A stretch of DNA of 64,000 bases from Paenibacillus silvae (GTDB lineage Bacteria; Bacillota; Bacilli; Paenibacillales; Paenibacillaceae): contig NZ_BMFU01000003.1 of NCBI RefSeq assembly GCF_014639235.1, positions 124,001 to 188,000 of the forward strand, in the 5' to 3' direction. The notes beneath the pieces were generated by a model. The model ran no database searches. It worked only from the letters and a program-made list of their open reading frames with translations, and had not been told where the DNA came from. Positions 52,376-61,580 of the stretch are shown here, piece after piece (within the stretch, counting starts at the first letter, position 1; each line of letters starts with the position of its first letter). The position numbers and the translations under genes were made by a program.

Positions 52376-54058
52376 TTAAGATCGGGTCTGTACCTCTTTC
52401 GAACGTCCCATATACCACATCTGGAATTCGGCTGCCGCTTCATTCGGCAAATCATGAACATGGTGATGCATAACCGGTTTGGCACGATTCACCGTATGAA
52501 TAGAAGCCAGGCCTAGTCTGCGCTGCAAGGGGTGACGGGTTATTTTTATTTCAATCATTTTCTCCCGTTTGGAGACAAAGAGTGTAGACGTGAGCGCACC
52601 TGAGCGAAGCTGGATGAATTGGTCGTTCAATACATATCTTGTGTGAAAAAAATCGATTACCCGCCCGGCGGCAATGCCTGCCAGAAGCAGCAGTGAGAGC
52701 ATCCACCATGCCTGTGACAATCCAAAAAGGACTGGCTTGAAATACAGCAGCGCACTGGTGGCTATGATCCAGACCCAGCTGGGCTTGAGCAGACGCAGCC
52801 ACAATGCTGTACGGGGCAGCTTTTCCATCTCCTCACACACCTCATAAGAAGGCAGAATCTCTTCAATGATCCGGTACGCTTCTTTTACAGGCAGAAAAGG
52901 ATAGAGTGAATTCATCTCCTGACCGGACCCACCCGGGCTGCCTGCAGTGGTAAGCTCCACTTCGGCCAGGCCGAGCAAGCGTTTCATTGGTGACTGTGTA
53001 ACTTTCACAGCCTGCACACGATCTTTTTGAATGGAGAACACGGTCTTCTCCAGCATGCCCTTCGCAATATATATTCGCTTCTCATCTGACGTGATCTGGA
53101 AATCCCCATATTTCACAAAAGTCCATACAATGCCCAGTCCGATGGACAAGAACATGAGCATCAGAATGATAAGACTGGTCACCCACCAGGATTGAAGCCA
53201 GGATAGTACCAGGCTTTCGGTTACCGTTTCGTCCGGAAAGAAATCCTTCACCGTTGAATACAGGGAGCCCAGAATCGGGATCAGCACCAGAAAGCTGAGT
53301 GAGGTAAAGGAAGCCTTGAGCACGTCTTTGCGAGTCGAGCGATAGTGCACGATCCGTACTGCTTTGTCGGCAGGTGCAGGAATGCTACCTAATTCTTCGT
53401 GGTCAACTGTATGGATCGCTTGAGCTTCAATTCCAGCTTCAGTCACTGTTTTTGAAGTTTCACTCACAGCTGCATTAGCTGCATTTGAACCTTTAATTCC
53501 ATTGCTTTCTGTTCCCATACCCATACGCTCTGCACTTGCACTGTAATCGTCTCCAGCTTGCTGCTCTACTTGTTTTTCATGCCCCTCCATTACCGCCTGC
53601 GCCTGTACTTCCGATTGATAACCGACAACAAGCTTCTCAAGCTGTTCTGCTTCAGCGAGCGAAACGACCTGTAGCTGGAACGTCGCTTCCTCACCCTTGA
53701 TTCCCGTTTCGAAACGAATGGAGGTCACTCCGAACAAGCGATGAAAAAAGCTCGTATGCCGGCTCACATTTTGCACTTTCGTATACGGAATCGTTCTGCG
53801 GGTGCGGCTGAGTGCTCCAGTGTAGATGTGGAAAGCCTGCTCATCCGCGGAATAACGTGTTGTAATCCACTTCCAGATGATCGACACAAGCGAGATAGCG
53901 ATACCGATATAAAAAATAATTCTGGCATAGAATACCCATGTCGATACCGTGCCCGTTCGAAACACGAACAAAAACAGAATAAAAGCAAACGAGCTTTTGA
54001 TCAGATTACCCAGACTCCATAACAAACTTAATACATGATGTCGTCTTAACTCCGTCAT
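52376..54058 (-). CDS. ydbT: YdbT-like membrane protein with PH domains
   Basis: A 560-residue protein with several bPH_2 domains and membrane helices near 13-60, 250-310 and 425-460. PH motifs include GALSRTRRTIPYTKVQNVSR, KGMLEKTVFSIQKDRVQAVK and SGALTSTLFVSKREKMIEIK. Bacillus YdbS/YdbT protect against some bacteriocins (amylocyclicin). An unusual hydrophilic linker at about 155-225 is rich in Gly, Asn, Ser and Glu. Its ATG overlaps the ydbS stop (ATGA). Confidence 0.84.
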   Translation of the reverse strand: MTELRRHHVLSLLWSLGNLIKSSFAFILFLFVFRTGTVSTWVFYARIIFYIGIAISLVSIIWKWITTRYSADEQAFHIYTGALSRTRRTIPYTKVQNVSRHTSFFHRLFGVTSIRFETGIKGEEATFQLQVVSLAEAEQLEKLVVGYQSEVQAQAVMEGHEKQVEQQAGDDYSASAERMGMGTESNGIKGSNAANAAVSETSKTVTEAGIEAQAIHTVDHEELGSIPAPADKAVRIVHYRSTRKDVLKASFTSLSFLVLIPILGSLYSTVKDFFPDETVTESLVLSWLQSWWVTSLIILMLMFLSIGLGIVWTFVKYGDFQITSDEKRIYIAKGMLEKTVFSIQKDRVQAVKVTQSPMKRLLGLAEVELTTAGSPGGSGQEMNSLYPFLPVKEAYRIIEEILPSYEVCEEMEKLPRTALWLRLLKPSWVWIIATSALLYFKPVLFGLSQAWWMLSLLLLAGIAAGRVIDFFHTRYVLNDQFIQLRSGALTSTLFVSKREKMIEIKITRHPLQRRLGLASIHTVNRAKPVMHHHVHDLPNEAAAEFQMWYMGRSKEVQTRS

Positions 54059-54576
54059 TCATCCACCTCGTTAATCCGGGCATAAGACGCAATCTGGTTC
54101 CGCAGCGCAAACGCCACTTCTTCTGGCAAAGCCGGTATGACATGCGAAGAACCCATCGTACCGACGGACACGGAATATAACCCGTATTTTCGCATGAGCG
54201 GCCCCTGATTTGTCGTCACGGATTGTACCTTCGCCATTGGAATCACCTGATGTACTTTGTTCAGGGCACCATGCTTCAACTGCAAAAACTCTGCACTCAC
54301 GCCATAATACCAGTGTCGATACAGCCATACTGGCTGCAAAAAAATATCCCATACAGCGTAACCAAGGGATAGCACGGTAATTCCCCACAGCATCCAGCCG
54401 ATCCATGGTCTCCAGTCATAGACGGAGTCCAGCGCAAGCAGGATCGCCAACACCACAAAACCGATAACGTTGTAAATGATCGCACTGACTCTCCACAAAC
54501 TTACAGCATGAGGGGAAAGCTTCTGCTGCGGTAAGCTCCATTCCTCAGATGCCGCAGTTTCCATCATTTCTGTCAC
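54055..54576 (-). CDS. ydbS: YdbS-like membrane protein with PH domain
   Basis: A 173-residue partner of YdbT, with two membrane helices and a single bPH_2 domain (VSAEFLQLKHGALNKVHQVI, ITTNQGP-like VQSVTTNQGPLMRKYGLYSV). The frame starts at a GTG, and the ATG three codons on is also possible. ydbS-ydbT is a two-gene operon, as in Bacillus. Confidence 0.84.
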   Translation of the reverse strand: MTEMMETAASEEWSLPQQKLSPHAVSLWRVSAIIYNVIGFVVLAILLALDSVYDWRPWIGWMLWGITVLSLGYAVWDIFLQPVWLYRHWYYGVSAEFLQLKHGALNKVHQVIPMAKVQSVTTNQGPLMRKYGLYSVSVGTMGSSHVIPALPEEVAFALRNQIASYARINEVDE

Positions 54577-54620
54577 CCTATCATTCGTCCTTTCTTATCC
54601 AGATGCGTTGCCATAACAAT

Positions 54621-54661
54621 AAAAAAGATGACTCCTGTTCCCAGTGCAGGGGGTCATCTTT
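54621..54661 (-). terminator. Terminator of the GNAT gene at 54.7 kb
   Basis: On the minus strand AAAGATGAC..CTG pairs with CAG..GTCATCTTTTTT. Confidence 0.75.
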
Positions 54662-54670
54662 CGGAACGTT

Positions 54671-55249
54671 TTATTTCACAGTAAAATCCTGCACTTCACA
54701 TAACCATACCATATGATCGGAGCCTTCACCCCAGTAATTGTTCACGACGACATACGGCTCTCCGAACTTCCGCCGCCACTTCTGCTGAGCAATTCGGTAC
54801 CCACTGTCCAGACAAAATTGCGTAATCCCTCGCCGCTGAAGCTCGGTGACCAAAGCGGTAATTAATGCCGAAGCAATCCCTTGACCGTGCAGTTCAGGCA
54901 AAACGTACAGTGTGCCCAGCTCTCCAATCTGATCCAAACGATGATTGGTGCAGTCTCGAATCGCCTCACCGCAGGGTCCATAGGAGATCGTGCCCACCAC
55001 CTTGCCCTCGATTCTTGCAACGAGAACCATTGGAGCATTTGCTGCTTCGGAATCAAAGTCATGCTGTAAAAAGGCTTGTACCCTGGATTTCTTATGTGTG
55101 ATCTCATGCTGAATGTCCTCCAGAAGAGAGCCGAGTCCCTCCTGACTGAAGGCCGCCGGAATCGTTGTCTCGAATACCCGGTAAGCCCCTTCGACATCTG
55201 CTGTTGTCACTGGTGTAATGGTCACCAATTTCTCCACATCTCCATTCAT
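54671..55249 (-). CDS. GNAT-family N-acetyltransferase
   Basis: A 192-residue GNAT with YVLPELHGQGIASALITALV and a final FCLDSGYRIAQQKWRRKFGE in place of the usual YExxGF. The N-terminal region is longer than average. Substrate unknown. Confidence 0.8.
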   Translation of the reverse strand: MNGDVEKLVTITPVTTADVEGAYRVFETTIPAAFSQEGLGSLLEDIQHEITHKKSRVQAFLQHDFDSEAANAPMVLVARIEGKVVGTISYGPCGEAIRDCTNHRLDQIGELGTLYVLPELHGQGIASALITALVTELQRRGITQFCLDSGYRIAQQKWRRKFGEPYVVVNNYWGEGSDHMVWLCEVQDFTVK

Positions 55250-55276
55250 TAGCTATGCCTGACCATCCGTCTGTCA

Positions 55277-55726
55277 TTAATCTATACGCCGCTGAATGAT
55301 TTGCCGTAGTCGATTCGCTTCCACAAGAGGAATAGTATAACCTATGGTGGTATCCTTCTGGTTTACAAGCAGTCCTTGCATCTTCGGGTCTGAGCCCAGT
55401 GACAGATCGTACACGGTTACTGAGCCATCTGCATTGGTCATACTCATCGTGTATTCAGCCGCATAATTCAGTATGCCCTGCATGCGCTCTGCCTTGAATA
55501 TAGCCTCTGTCACAATCCGAATCTCATCTGAGCGGTCAAACGCCACATCCCGGCACGGTCTTGAATCCAGGTTTCGATTACAGGATAACGTGATTAACGA
55601 CGGAATCCCTTCTTCCTGCTCCAGCCGCTGAGCCTCTTTCCCGTCCAAACGATTCGAATCGCTTGCGCCACACCCTGTCATGAATACTGCGAGGATGAGT
55701 ACCATCAAGCTCCCGAAATGCCTCAT
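55277..55726 (-). CDS. Lipoprotein, 149 aa, function unknown
   Basis: Signal peptide with lipobox: MRHFGSLMVLILAVFMTGCG, cleaved before Cys19. Two Cys in SLITLSCNRNLDSRPC could form a disulfide. A DUF4362-like character is possible but not certain. Its start codon is contiguous with the stop of the upstream PLC-like gene (coupled), with GGAGG before it. Confidence 0.76.
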   Translation of the reverse strand: MRHFGSLMVLILAVFMTGCGASDSNRLDGKEAQRLEQEEGIPSLITLSCNRNLDSRPCRDVAFDRSDEIRIVTEAIFKAERMQGILNYAAEYTMSMTNADGSVTVYDLSLGSDPKMQGLLVNQKDTTIGYTIPLVEANRLRQIIQRRID

Positions 55727-56392
55727 TTAAACCGCCTCCCAGACAGTTAACAATTCGAATAAACGCGGCACTGTTGCAGCAGCAAAGGCTTGTACAATCT
55801 CTTCTGTCAAAAACAAGGGAATAATTCCCGGCTCCTGCCCATGAAAAAAAGAATACGTGTGATGCCTCCAGCGGCTGATCTCCTCTGCCGTTAAGCGGTC
55901 TCTCATGTCATAGCCAGAAGCAGCGTTCAGTATAGACCAAGTGTCTACACTCCAGCTTGCCGTTCGAAACAGGTGAAAGTCAACCTGGCCCGTCTCCTGA
56001 TAATATAAACGGGATAGCTCTTCCTTGGTGCGTGTGGTACCCTCGCGTTTGTCGTATTCTCGCACTTGTTCCACGAATTCGGGGTGCACACTGCGGAACC
56101 AGTAATAATCGGTCATTACGTGCATGAAGTATCCCTTCACAAAGGACCTCCACCCTTCGTCCGTACGTTCACCAATATAACCATGGTATAACTTCTGAAG
56201 ACGATCGGTATAATGGTTTTCTTTTTCAGGATCGAAATGGGTGTGCTGCTTGTCCTCCCTTGTCGTGCCTTCCCGCATGTGAATCGCATCCGGTGCAATA
56301 TTGCCAAGATAGAATGCTCCCCGTTCCAGCGATTCAGGCAGAGCATCCGCAAGCTGTTGAGCTATCCTAAGATGTACCATAGGCAGTGGCAT
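55727..56392 (-). CDS. Zinc-dependent phospholipase C-like protein
   Basis: A 221-residue helical protein: MPLPMVHLRIAQQLADAL, GNIAPDAIHM, a central KGYFMHVMTDYYWFRS and HHTYSFFHG, matching the Zn-dependent phospholipase C-like family. The His/Asp residues H7, D34, H-x3-D are in the expected order. It has no signal peptide, so it is cytosolic. Enzyme activity is unproven. Confidence 0.78.
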   Translation of the reverse strand: MPLPMVHLRIAQQLADALPESLERGAFYLGNIAPDAIHMREGTTREDKQHTHFDPEKENHYTDRLQKLYHGYIGERTDEGWRSFVKGYFMHVMTDYYWFRSVHPEFVEQVREYDKREGTTRTKEELSRLYYQETGQVDFHLFRTASWSVDTWSILNAASGYDMRDRLTAEEISRWRHHTYSFFHGQEPGIIPLFLTEEIVQAFAAATVPRLFELLTVWEAV

Positions 56393-56445
56393 AGTCAGAT
56401 CTCCTTTTTTTCAATCGAAGAAATGGGTTAAATATGCGTCTCTCA

Positions 56446-57234
56446 CTAGCTAACGAAACCTGCCAATCTCTCCATCTGCATCCGGTCAAACAACTGCTCC
56501 AGGTCTGTATGATACGCTGGCTGCTCTTTGACTAACAAACGAATATATTCCGAGCCGCACTCGTAAAATACGAGACGGTTATATGGTGCTGTATCCCCGT
56601 AATGATTGGGTTTCAGGTTATATTTCGCCCGAATCAGATTCTCGACATACCGCGCGTAACCTTCATTCCACTCCAGCCAGCTCCAATATTCGGCCTGCTC
56701 TTCAGTAAGAGACTCGAACAGCGCTGTGCGCGCAGCCTGAATTAGCTGAAAATCCTCGCTTTTCAACGCTAACAGCAGCGAGTGAATCCGCTCAGCGATG
56801 GTCTCATCCTCATACGGGAATTCATAATCAATCTCCCAGGTTACACGCTTTAATTGATTCATTTTATGTTTAATTCGCAGACAGTCCACAATCCGCTCCT
56901 CATATTTCCCATACACAGAACAATGTACATATTCATGGAACAGAAAAACCTTCTGCTCCAGGTCTTTGAACGCCGAAGCTGTCACAATCGCACACATCCG
57001 GTTATTCAAATGATGCACAGGCATGGCGGCGAGACAATCATCAGGAATGTACAGATCATCCGGTACGGTCTTCGCCCATTCATATTGCCCGGTCTTGGAA
57101 GAATAATCATAGATATGTAACAACGCTTCGTCCGCTACAACAACAGGGTGATGCTCTGCAAAAAAAGGATGCAGGCTGACCAACTCTCTCTGAAGCTCGT
57201 TTAACTCATTAATCTGCTGCAAAAATGTATGCAT
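56446..57234 (-). CDS. Metallopeptidase-like protein (HExxH)
   Basis: A 262-residue cytosolic protein with a zinc-binding HEYVH motif (H100, E101, H104) and a possible third ligand glutamate in WNEGYARYVE. The ATG at 57234 follows GAGAGAGGG and is preferred over the open frame start at 57273. The overall family is not recognised; the motif supports a gluzincin-type peptidase. Confidence 0.65.
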   Translation of the reverse strand: MHTFLQQINELNELQRELVSLHPFFAEHHPVVVADEALLHIYDYSSKTGQYEWAKTVPDDLYIPDDCLAAMPVHHLNNRMCAIVTASAFKDLEQKVFLFHEYVHCSVYGKYEERIVDCLRIKHKMNQLKRVTWEIDYEFPYEDETIAERIHSLLLALKSEDFQLIQAARTALFESLTEEQAEYWSWLEWNEGYARYVENLIRAKYNLKPNHYGDTAPYNRLVFYECGSEYIRLLVKEQPAYHTDLEQLFDRMQMERLAGFVS

Positions 57235-57351
57235 GTCTAACCCTCTCTCTTTGCAAAATGATACCATTATCATACTAAATCAGCATCCGTAAATCACTGA
57301 GAGAAAAATGATAATGTTGTGCTAGACTTAAAGAGGAGAAGGAACAAGAGG

Positions 57352-57531
57352 TTAATAACGCCCTCCGCGTTTCTCATGTAAATAAATATCTAACGCCTGT
57401 ATACCTCGTTTCGCCAGCTTGATAAACAAAAATAATGCATATACACCGAGTCCATAGACTAATAAATTCACCAGAACTGCAACAATCGAAAAGAGCGAAG
57501 TAAACCCAATCCCATAATCGATGCTTGACAT
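57352..57531 (-). CDS. Small membrane protein, 59 aa
   Basis: Read directly on the minus strand: MSSIDYGIGF then a 28-residue hydrophobic helix (VAVLVNLLVYGLGVYALFLF) and a basic amphipathic tail ending RGGRY. The ATG at 57531 follows a run of seven G at 9 bases. It is probably a gene of its own on the minus strand. It is too short to match a family by eye. Confidence 0.68.
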   Translation of the reverse strand: MSSIDYGIGFTSLFSIVAVLVNLLVYGLGVYALFLFIKLAKRGIQALDIYLHEKRGGRY

Positions 57532-57648
57532 ATCATCTATCCCCCCCAGATTATTCTTACGTTACGTATAAAAATATAAAGTTCCTTGTCTCCGACTGTT
57601 TAATCTATTAACTCGATGTTCATCAGCCTGCTTACGTTTGTTAAATCA

Positions 57649-58101
57649 CTAACCTTGAATATATCCCGCTTTGGTCAGCACATACCTTGTGAACGGATTA
57701 AGTTCAGGAATGGGCTGAGTCAAGTCAAAGTATCGAAGCTCCAACCCTTCATCGTCCATCACAGTGGGACTGCCTGTAATTCCGGCCGCTTCATAAATAG
57801 CCATCACATTATAAACCTCGTCTCCATGCGGATACCGATAATACATATCCTGACCCGAGAAAACGGTGATCAGTTTATAGGCCTCTGCCCGCAGTCCGGC
57901 CTCCTCATAGAGTTCACGTGCAGCAGCTTCTTCCAGCGATTCCCCCGGTTCAAGCGAACCGCCAATCGTGCCCCAATCCAGGCTGTCTGTTCGTCTTTGA
58001 AGCAGCAAGTGACCTTGCTCATTAAACACCAGCACACATGAACCTGCCATAATCAAGGGCCTTGTACCCACCAGTTTTCGCAATTCCAGGATGTACCCCA
58101 T
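57649..58101 (-). CDS. NUDIX hydrolase
   Basis: A 150-residue NUDIX protein with a box at 47-70 (GGSLEPGESLEEAAARELYE) and an N-terminal LRKLVGTRPLIMAGSCVLV, as in the Bacillus YtkD/ADP-ribose-pyrophosphatase-like group. ATG follows AGGAGGAT. Confidence 0.87.
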   Translation of the reverse strand: MGYILELRKLVGTRPLIMAGSCVLVFNEQGHLLLQRRTDSLDWGTIGGSLEPGESLEEAAARELYEEAGLRAEAYKLITVFSGQDMYYRYPHGDEVYNVMAIYEAAGITGSPTVMDDEGLELRYFDLTQPIPELNPFTRYVLTKAGYIQG

Positions 58102-58123
58102 GTTGATCCTCCTGTAAATTCAA

Positions 58124-58975
58124 TTAAAGAATAGTGTACCAATACACCAGGTAATCAAAATCCAGAGACAAACCTATGCTTTGTGCCAGACGGATCGAAC
58201 CTGTGTTATCAGGCATGCAGTCCCAATATGGGCGAATACCCACGCGATGACATTGCTTCATGTACGCTTGCGCTGCGAGCGCTGCATAATTGCGTTGACG
58301 ATGACCTTCCAGCGTCTCAATATCAATGGCATGTGTGCTCCCTTCAACAAAAGCAGAGAAGCATATGCTCACTATTTCATCTTCATGAACCACCACATAG
58401 CCTAAACCATGCTCTAAAAAAGCATCGGCCTTCCCCCAGAAATGCCTGATCTTATCTGTGACAAAAGAAAGATTGTTCAGAACACTCTGCTGCAGAAGAG
58501 TTTTATCTATGGGCAAAACCCGGGTTCCCTCCGCTGGAAGTATCGGCACTCCAGAAGGGGTATAGCACGTATCATTATCTGTTCTGTCATCCTTTACATG
58601 CATCATGAATACATGCTGTGTGTCATAGTTAAGCTCACTCGGACCAGCCATATGCTCAAGCACATTTCGCCAGCGATCATCAGCAACACCGATCTCTACC
58701 TCGGTCATCTGTAAGGCCATCAACTCGGGCAGGATATGGATCTGCATATATGTCCGCAATTCACTTCGAAAGGGTTTACTTTTTGCATCACCAACAAGCT
58801 GGTAACCGGATTGCCCATGAACCCATACGAGCGCTGCTTTGATGTTATCAGCATCATCCACATAGATTCGCCCCGGGTTCATGCCTGAGACAACCGCTTT
58901 AACCTCGATATTTCGATAGGCATCCGTTAAATGTTTTACTTGATAGAATTGAGACAAACCAAGCTCGGTAATCAT
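58124..58975 (-). CDS. Zwittermicin-resistance-like GNAT protein
   Basis: A 283-residue protein of the GNAT_acetyltran (PF12746-like) group: an N-terminal substrate domain and a C-terminal GNAT half with EGHRQRNYAALAAQAYMKQC, then YWDCMPDNTGSIRLAQSIGL. ZmaR, which acetylates zwittermicin A, is in the same broad group. Its start overlaps the upstream IMPase stop (ATGA). Confidence 0.74.
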   Translation of the reverse strand: MITELGLSQFYQVKHLTDAYRNIEVKAVVSGMNPGRIYVDDADNIKAALVWVHGQSGYQLVGDAKSKPFRSELRTYMQIHILPELMALQMTEVEIGVADDRWRNVLEHMAGPSELNYDTQHVFMMHVKDDRTDNDTCYTPSGVPILPAEGTRVLPIDKTLLQQSVLNNLSFVTDKIRHFWGKADAFLEHGLGYVVVHEDEIVSICFSAFVEGSTHAIDIETLEGHRQRNYAALAAQAYMKQCHRVGIRPYWDCMPDNTGSIRLAQSIGLSLDFDYLVYWYTIL

Positions 58976-59772
58976 CGGCTCAGCCCTTCTCGCACGACAT
59001 TTAAGAAATACTCCCGATGGTCAGGATGACAGGCGATCAGATAAGGTTCCGTGCACATACCGCTAAATTCCTTACCTTCAAAGTCAATCACAATAGCACC
59101 TGCCTCCTTCACCATCAGTATGCCTGAATACAAATCGTCTCCTTCGGAGTTATAAAGTACGATACCATCGATGTCTCCCTTGGCAAGCATGCACCACTGC
59201 AATGTGGGAGCCCAGAGTCTCATTACTCTTTTAAAATGAACATCCAGATGCTGCCGCAAACGCACCGCGTTCTCTTCATTTTGGACTTGATGCCCTTGTA
59301 TCCAGCCAATCGTGCCCTTTTGTATCTGCTTTTTGCTTTTCACATGCATTGGAATCAGATTACAGCTTGCTCCTTTTGCTTGAGAAGCTACGAAGAGACG
59401 GTCTACCATCGGTTCGTAAATTACACCCAGCACGGGTTCCGAACGATATATCAGTGTAATGGAAACTGAAAATACCGGAAAGCCAATTCCGTAATTATTG
59501 GTCCCGTCCAGCGGATCAATCATCCACAGCCAGTCACTTTTCTTCCCGTTATGACCTCTCTCTTCACTATGAATCTCATGATTCGGGAATACCTCCGAGA
59601 TTGCTTCACATATAATTCGTTCTGCCTCATGGTCAACATCGGTAACCATATCACCATAAATATCTTTCTCAATTACGTTGGCAACTCGGTCAAAATTCAT
59701 TTTGGCCACTTCCCCGGCTTGCCGTGCAGCCCTTTCCGCCAGCTCCTGCGCTGCCTGAAGAGTCTCTATCAT
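58972..59772 (-). CDS. Inositol monophosphatase family protein
   Basis: A 266-residue sugar phosphatase with IHSEERG, DPLDGTNNYG and the C-terminal GDLYSGILMVKEAGA segment of the family. It binds Mg at E, D and D of these motifs. The ATG at 59772 lies 8 bases after GGAG and is preferred over the GTG at 59781. Substrate (inositol 1-phosphate, PAP or other sugar phosphate) is not determined. Confidence 0.86.
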   Translation of the reverse strand: MIETLQAAQELAERAARQAGEVAKMNFDRVANVIEKDIYGDMVTDVDHEAERIICEAISEVFPNHEIHSEERGHNGKKSDWLWMIDPLDGTNNYGIGFPVFSVSITLIYRSEPVLGVIYEPMVDRLFVASQAKGASCNLIPMHVKSKKQIQKGTIGWIQGHQVQNEENAVRLRQHLDVHFKRVMRLWAPTLQWCMLAKGDIDGIVLYNSEGDDLYSGILMVKEAGAIVIDFEGKEFSGMCTEPYLIACHPDHREYFLNVVREGLSR

Positions 59773-59798
59773 CAGTACCACTCCGTTCGCATATGGAT

Positions 59799-59921
59799 TT
59801 ATCTTCTATCTTGTTCTACTTGAGGCAAGCCCCAGCCAAGCACACCCCGCATCCAAATATGATACGCTCTTCCTTTTTCAAGCTGTTTCTCCCATTTCAT
59901 TCGCTTTGACTCTTTCATCAT
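59799..59921 (-). CDS. Small protein, 40 aa
   Basis: Frame MMKESKRMKWEKQLEKGRAY followed by HIWMRGVLGWGLPQVEQDRR. AAGGAG lies 6 bases upstream of the ATG pair. The RGVLGWG segment resembles the junction of small membrane proteins in Firmicutes, but here the hydrophobic tail is lacking. It may be a truncated version. Its start overlaps the stop of the 27-residue frame (ATGA). Confidence 0.5.
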   Translation of the reverse strand: MMKESKRMKWEKQLEKGRAYHIWMRGVLGWGLPQVEQDRR

Positions 59922-60001
59922 TGATTTCTCCTTAGTTTTGCATTAGCTTCATGACGCAGTAGTTGATCAGCTATTCTACGATAGGTCTCTCCTTCTGTCA
60001 T
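59918..60001 (-). CDS. Possible 27-residue frame after the PhzF gene
   Basis: MTEGETYRRIADQLLRHEAN then AKLRRNQ, with GGGG immediately before the ATG and a stop overlapping the next small gene. Whether it is translated is unclear. It fills the gap between the PhzF-like pseudogene and the 40-residue frame. Confidence 0.3.
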   Translation of the reverse strand: MTEGETYRRIADQLLRHEANAKLRRNQ

Positions 60002-60005
60002 CCCC

Positions 60006-60899
60006 TTAACTGTCTATTTCTACAGACATCTCCTGAACATACACAGCCGTTCCACGGATTCGAACATCCATTCCTTGTTGCTCTCTGCGAACACTTACCT
60101 GAACCTTGCCATCTCTACCCACCTCATGCCCCTGCTCCACTACAAAATCAGCTTCTTGAATCTCTCGATTCACATAAGTTAAATAGTAGGCTCCCATCAC
60201 ACCTGATGCAGTGCCTGTCACGGGATCTTCCGTTGTCCCCGAATACGGTGAAGAGAAATGTCTTGCATGCATCATGGCATCTGAATCACGCGTTTCCAGA
60301 CAGAAGGGATGTAATGATGACTTGGGATTTTCCGCTAGAATACTAGGGAACTGAGAAGAATCCGGTTTCATTTTGGCAAAAGTACTCAAACGGCGAACAG
60401 GAATTAACAAGGTCCAGGTGCCTGTACTTCCATACACTACAGGCATGGTCAGATCCAAATCCTCCGATGTCAAATCTATAGCTTTAGCAAGCTTCTCCAC
60501 ATCACCTTGAAAGGGTATTTATTGCGGCTGATCCTGCTTCATCTCCATAAAGCATGCACTGCCATGCTGTTCAAACTGAACAGGAAGTATACCTACGTTA
60601 GTTTCAATCGTGATGGAGTCTTTCCCTTCCAATAGCCCCCTCATCTTCAGCCCATATAACGCCGCCATTGTCGCATGTCCGCACAGGTTAATCTCATGAC
60701 CTGGTGTGAAATAACGTAACCGCACATCTGCCAAATTCGTCTTCAATACAAAAACCGTCTCATTAAAACTAACGGCATAAGCAATCTGCTGCATCGTGGC
60801 CTCACTCAGATGATCCGCCTCCAGAATAACCCCAGCCGGGTTGCCTTTGCCTGGAATGCTAGAAAAAGCTTCAATGTGGGATACTTGAATAGTTCGCAT
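60006..60899 (-). pseudogene. PhzF-family isomerase/epimerase interrupted by one TAA codon
   Basis: Both halves of a 298-codon PhzF protein lie in one frame. Codons 1-126 carry SFNETVFV (catalytic E47) and INLCGHATMAA; codons 128-297 carry EDPVTGTASGVMGAYYLTYV. The only interruption is a TAA at 60519-60521 between MKQDQPQ and IPFQGD. In relatives the sequence is QFIPFQG, so one codon has changed to ochre. The ATG follows GAGGAGATG. It could be a recent null mutation, or a sequencing error. Confidence 0.75.
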
Positions 60900-60917
60900 T
60901 CATTCATCATCTCCTCT

Positions 60918-61565
60918 TTATTGAGCCGGAACTGCACCGCCGAATAACTCCAATGATTCATTTTCTACAATGACAGCACCGCCATCCGGACAAGCGTAAA
61001 CCTTTGTTTGATGTAATTGTATGTATTCGTGGAATGATTGAAGCATGACTTGCGAACCATCCCAGTGTGGTGCAAACTCGAAATTTACAAGCCCGAGAGC
61101 GCCTAAATCTGTTAAATCGATATAATTCTCATCTGCATCCTCACCGAATCCCGCCAAACGGATCGAAGGTGTCATCAGAATGCTGCCCGCGCTAACCCCG
61201 ATTAGAATGCCACCGCTGTTCACATAGGAACGCAGCCGCTCAAGCATATTTCTTTTCTGTAGCAAACTTAGAAAATAAAACGTATTGCCACCCGACAAAT
61301 GAATCGCATCACATCGGAAAAGAGAATTGATCCTGTCTTCCTCATACTCGGTATCCAGGTCATAATACTGCACATCTTTAATACCAAACTGACGATAATA
61401 GCGCCGTACATGTTCAAAATAGATTCGCTGCGGATCAGAGCTGGATGGAATATAACCGATAGAAGGCTGTTGCTTCTGCTGAAACAAGCTTTGAATCCGC
61501 TCGTTCAATTCTTCATTTGAATCAAAATACAGATCACTAAGCAAAACCAGTTTACGCTGTGTCAT
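60918..61565 (-). CDS. Peptidase S51 / peptidase E-like protein
   Basis: A 215-residue class-I-glutamine-amidotransferase-fold serine peptidase: HLSGGNTFYFL, nucleophile S125 in IGVSAGS, then PHWDGS with the histidine. Related proteins cleave Asp-X dipeptides or act in cyanophycin breakdown. ATG after GGAGGTG. 18 bases downstream of it starts the PhzF-family pseudogene region on the same strand. Confidence 0.84.
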   Translation of the reverse strand: MTQRKLVLLSDLYFDSNEELNERIQSLFQQKQQPSIGYIPSSSDPQRIYFEHVRRYYRQFGIKDVQYYDLDTEYEEDRINSLFRCDAIHLSGGNTFYFLSLLQKRNMLERLRSYVNSGGILIGVSAGSILMTPSIRLAGFGEDADENYIDLTDLGALGLVNFEFAPHWDGSQVMLQSFHEYIQLHQTKVYACPDGGAVIVENESLELFGGAVPAQ

Positions 61566-61580
61566 GAGAGAGACACCTCC

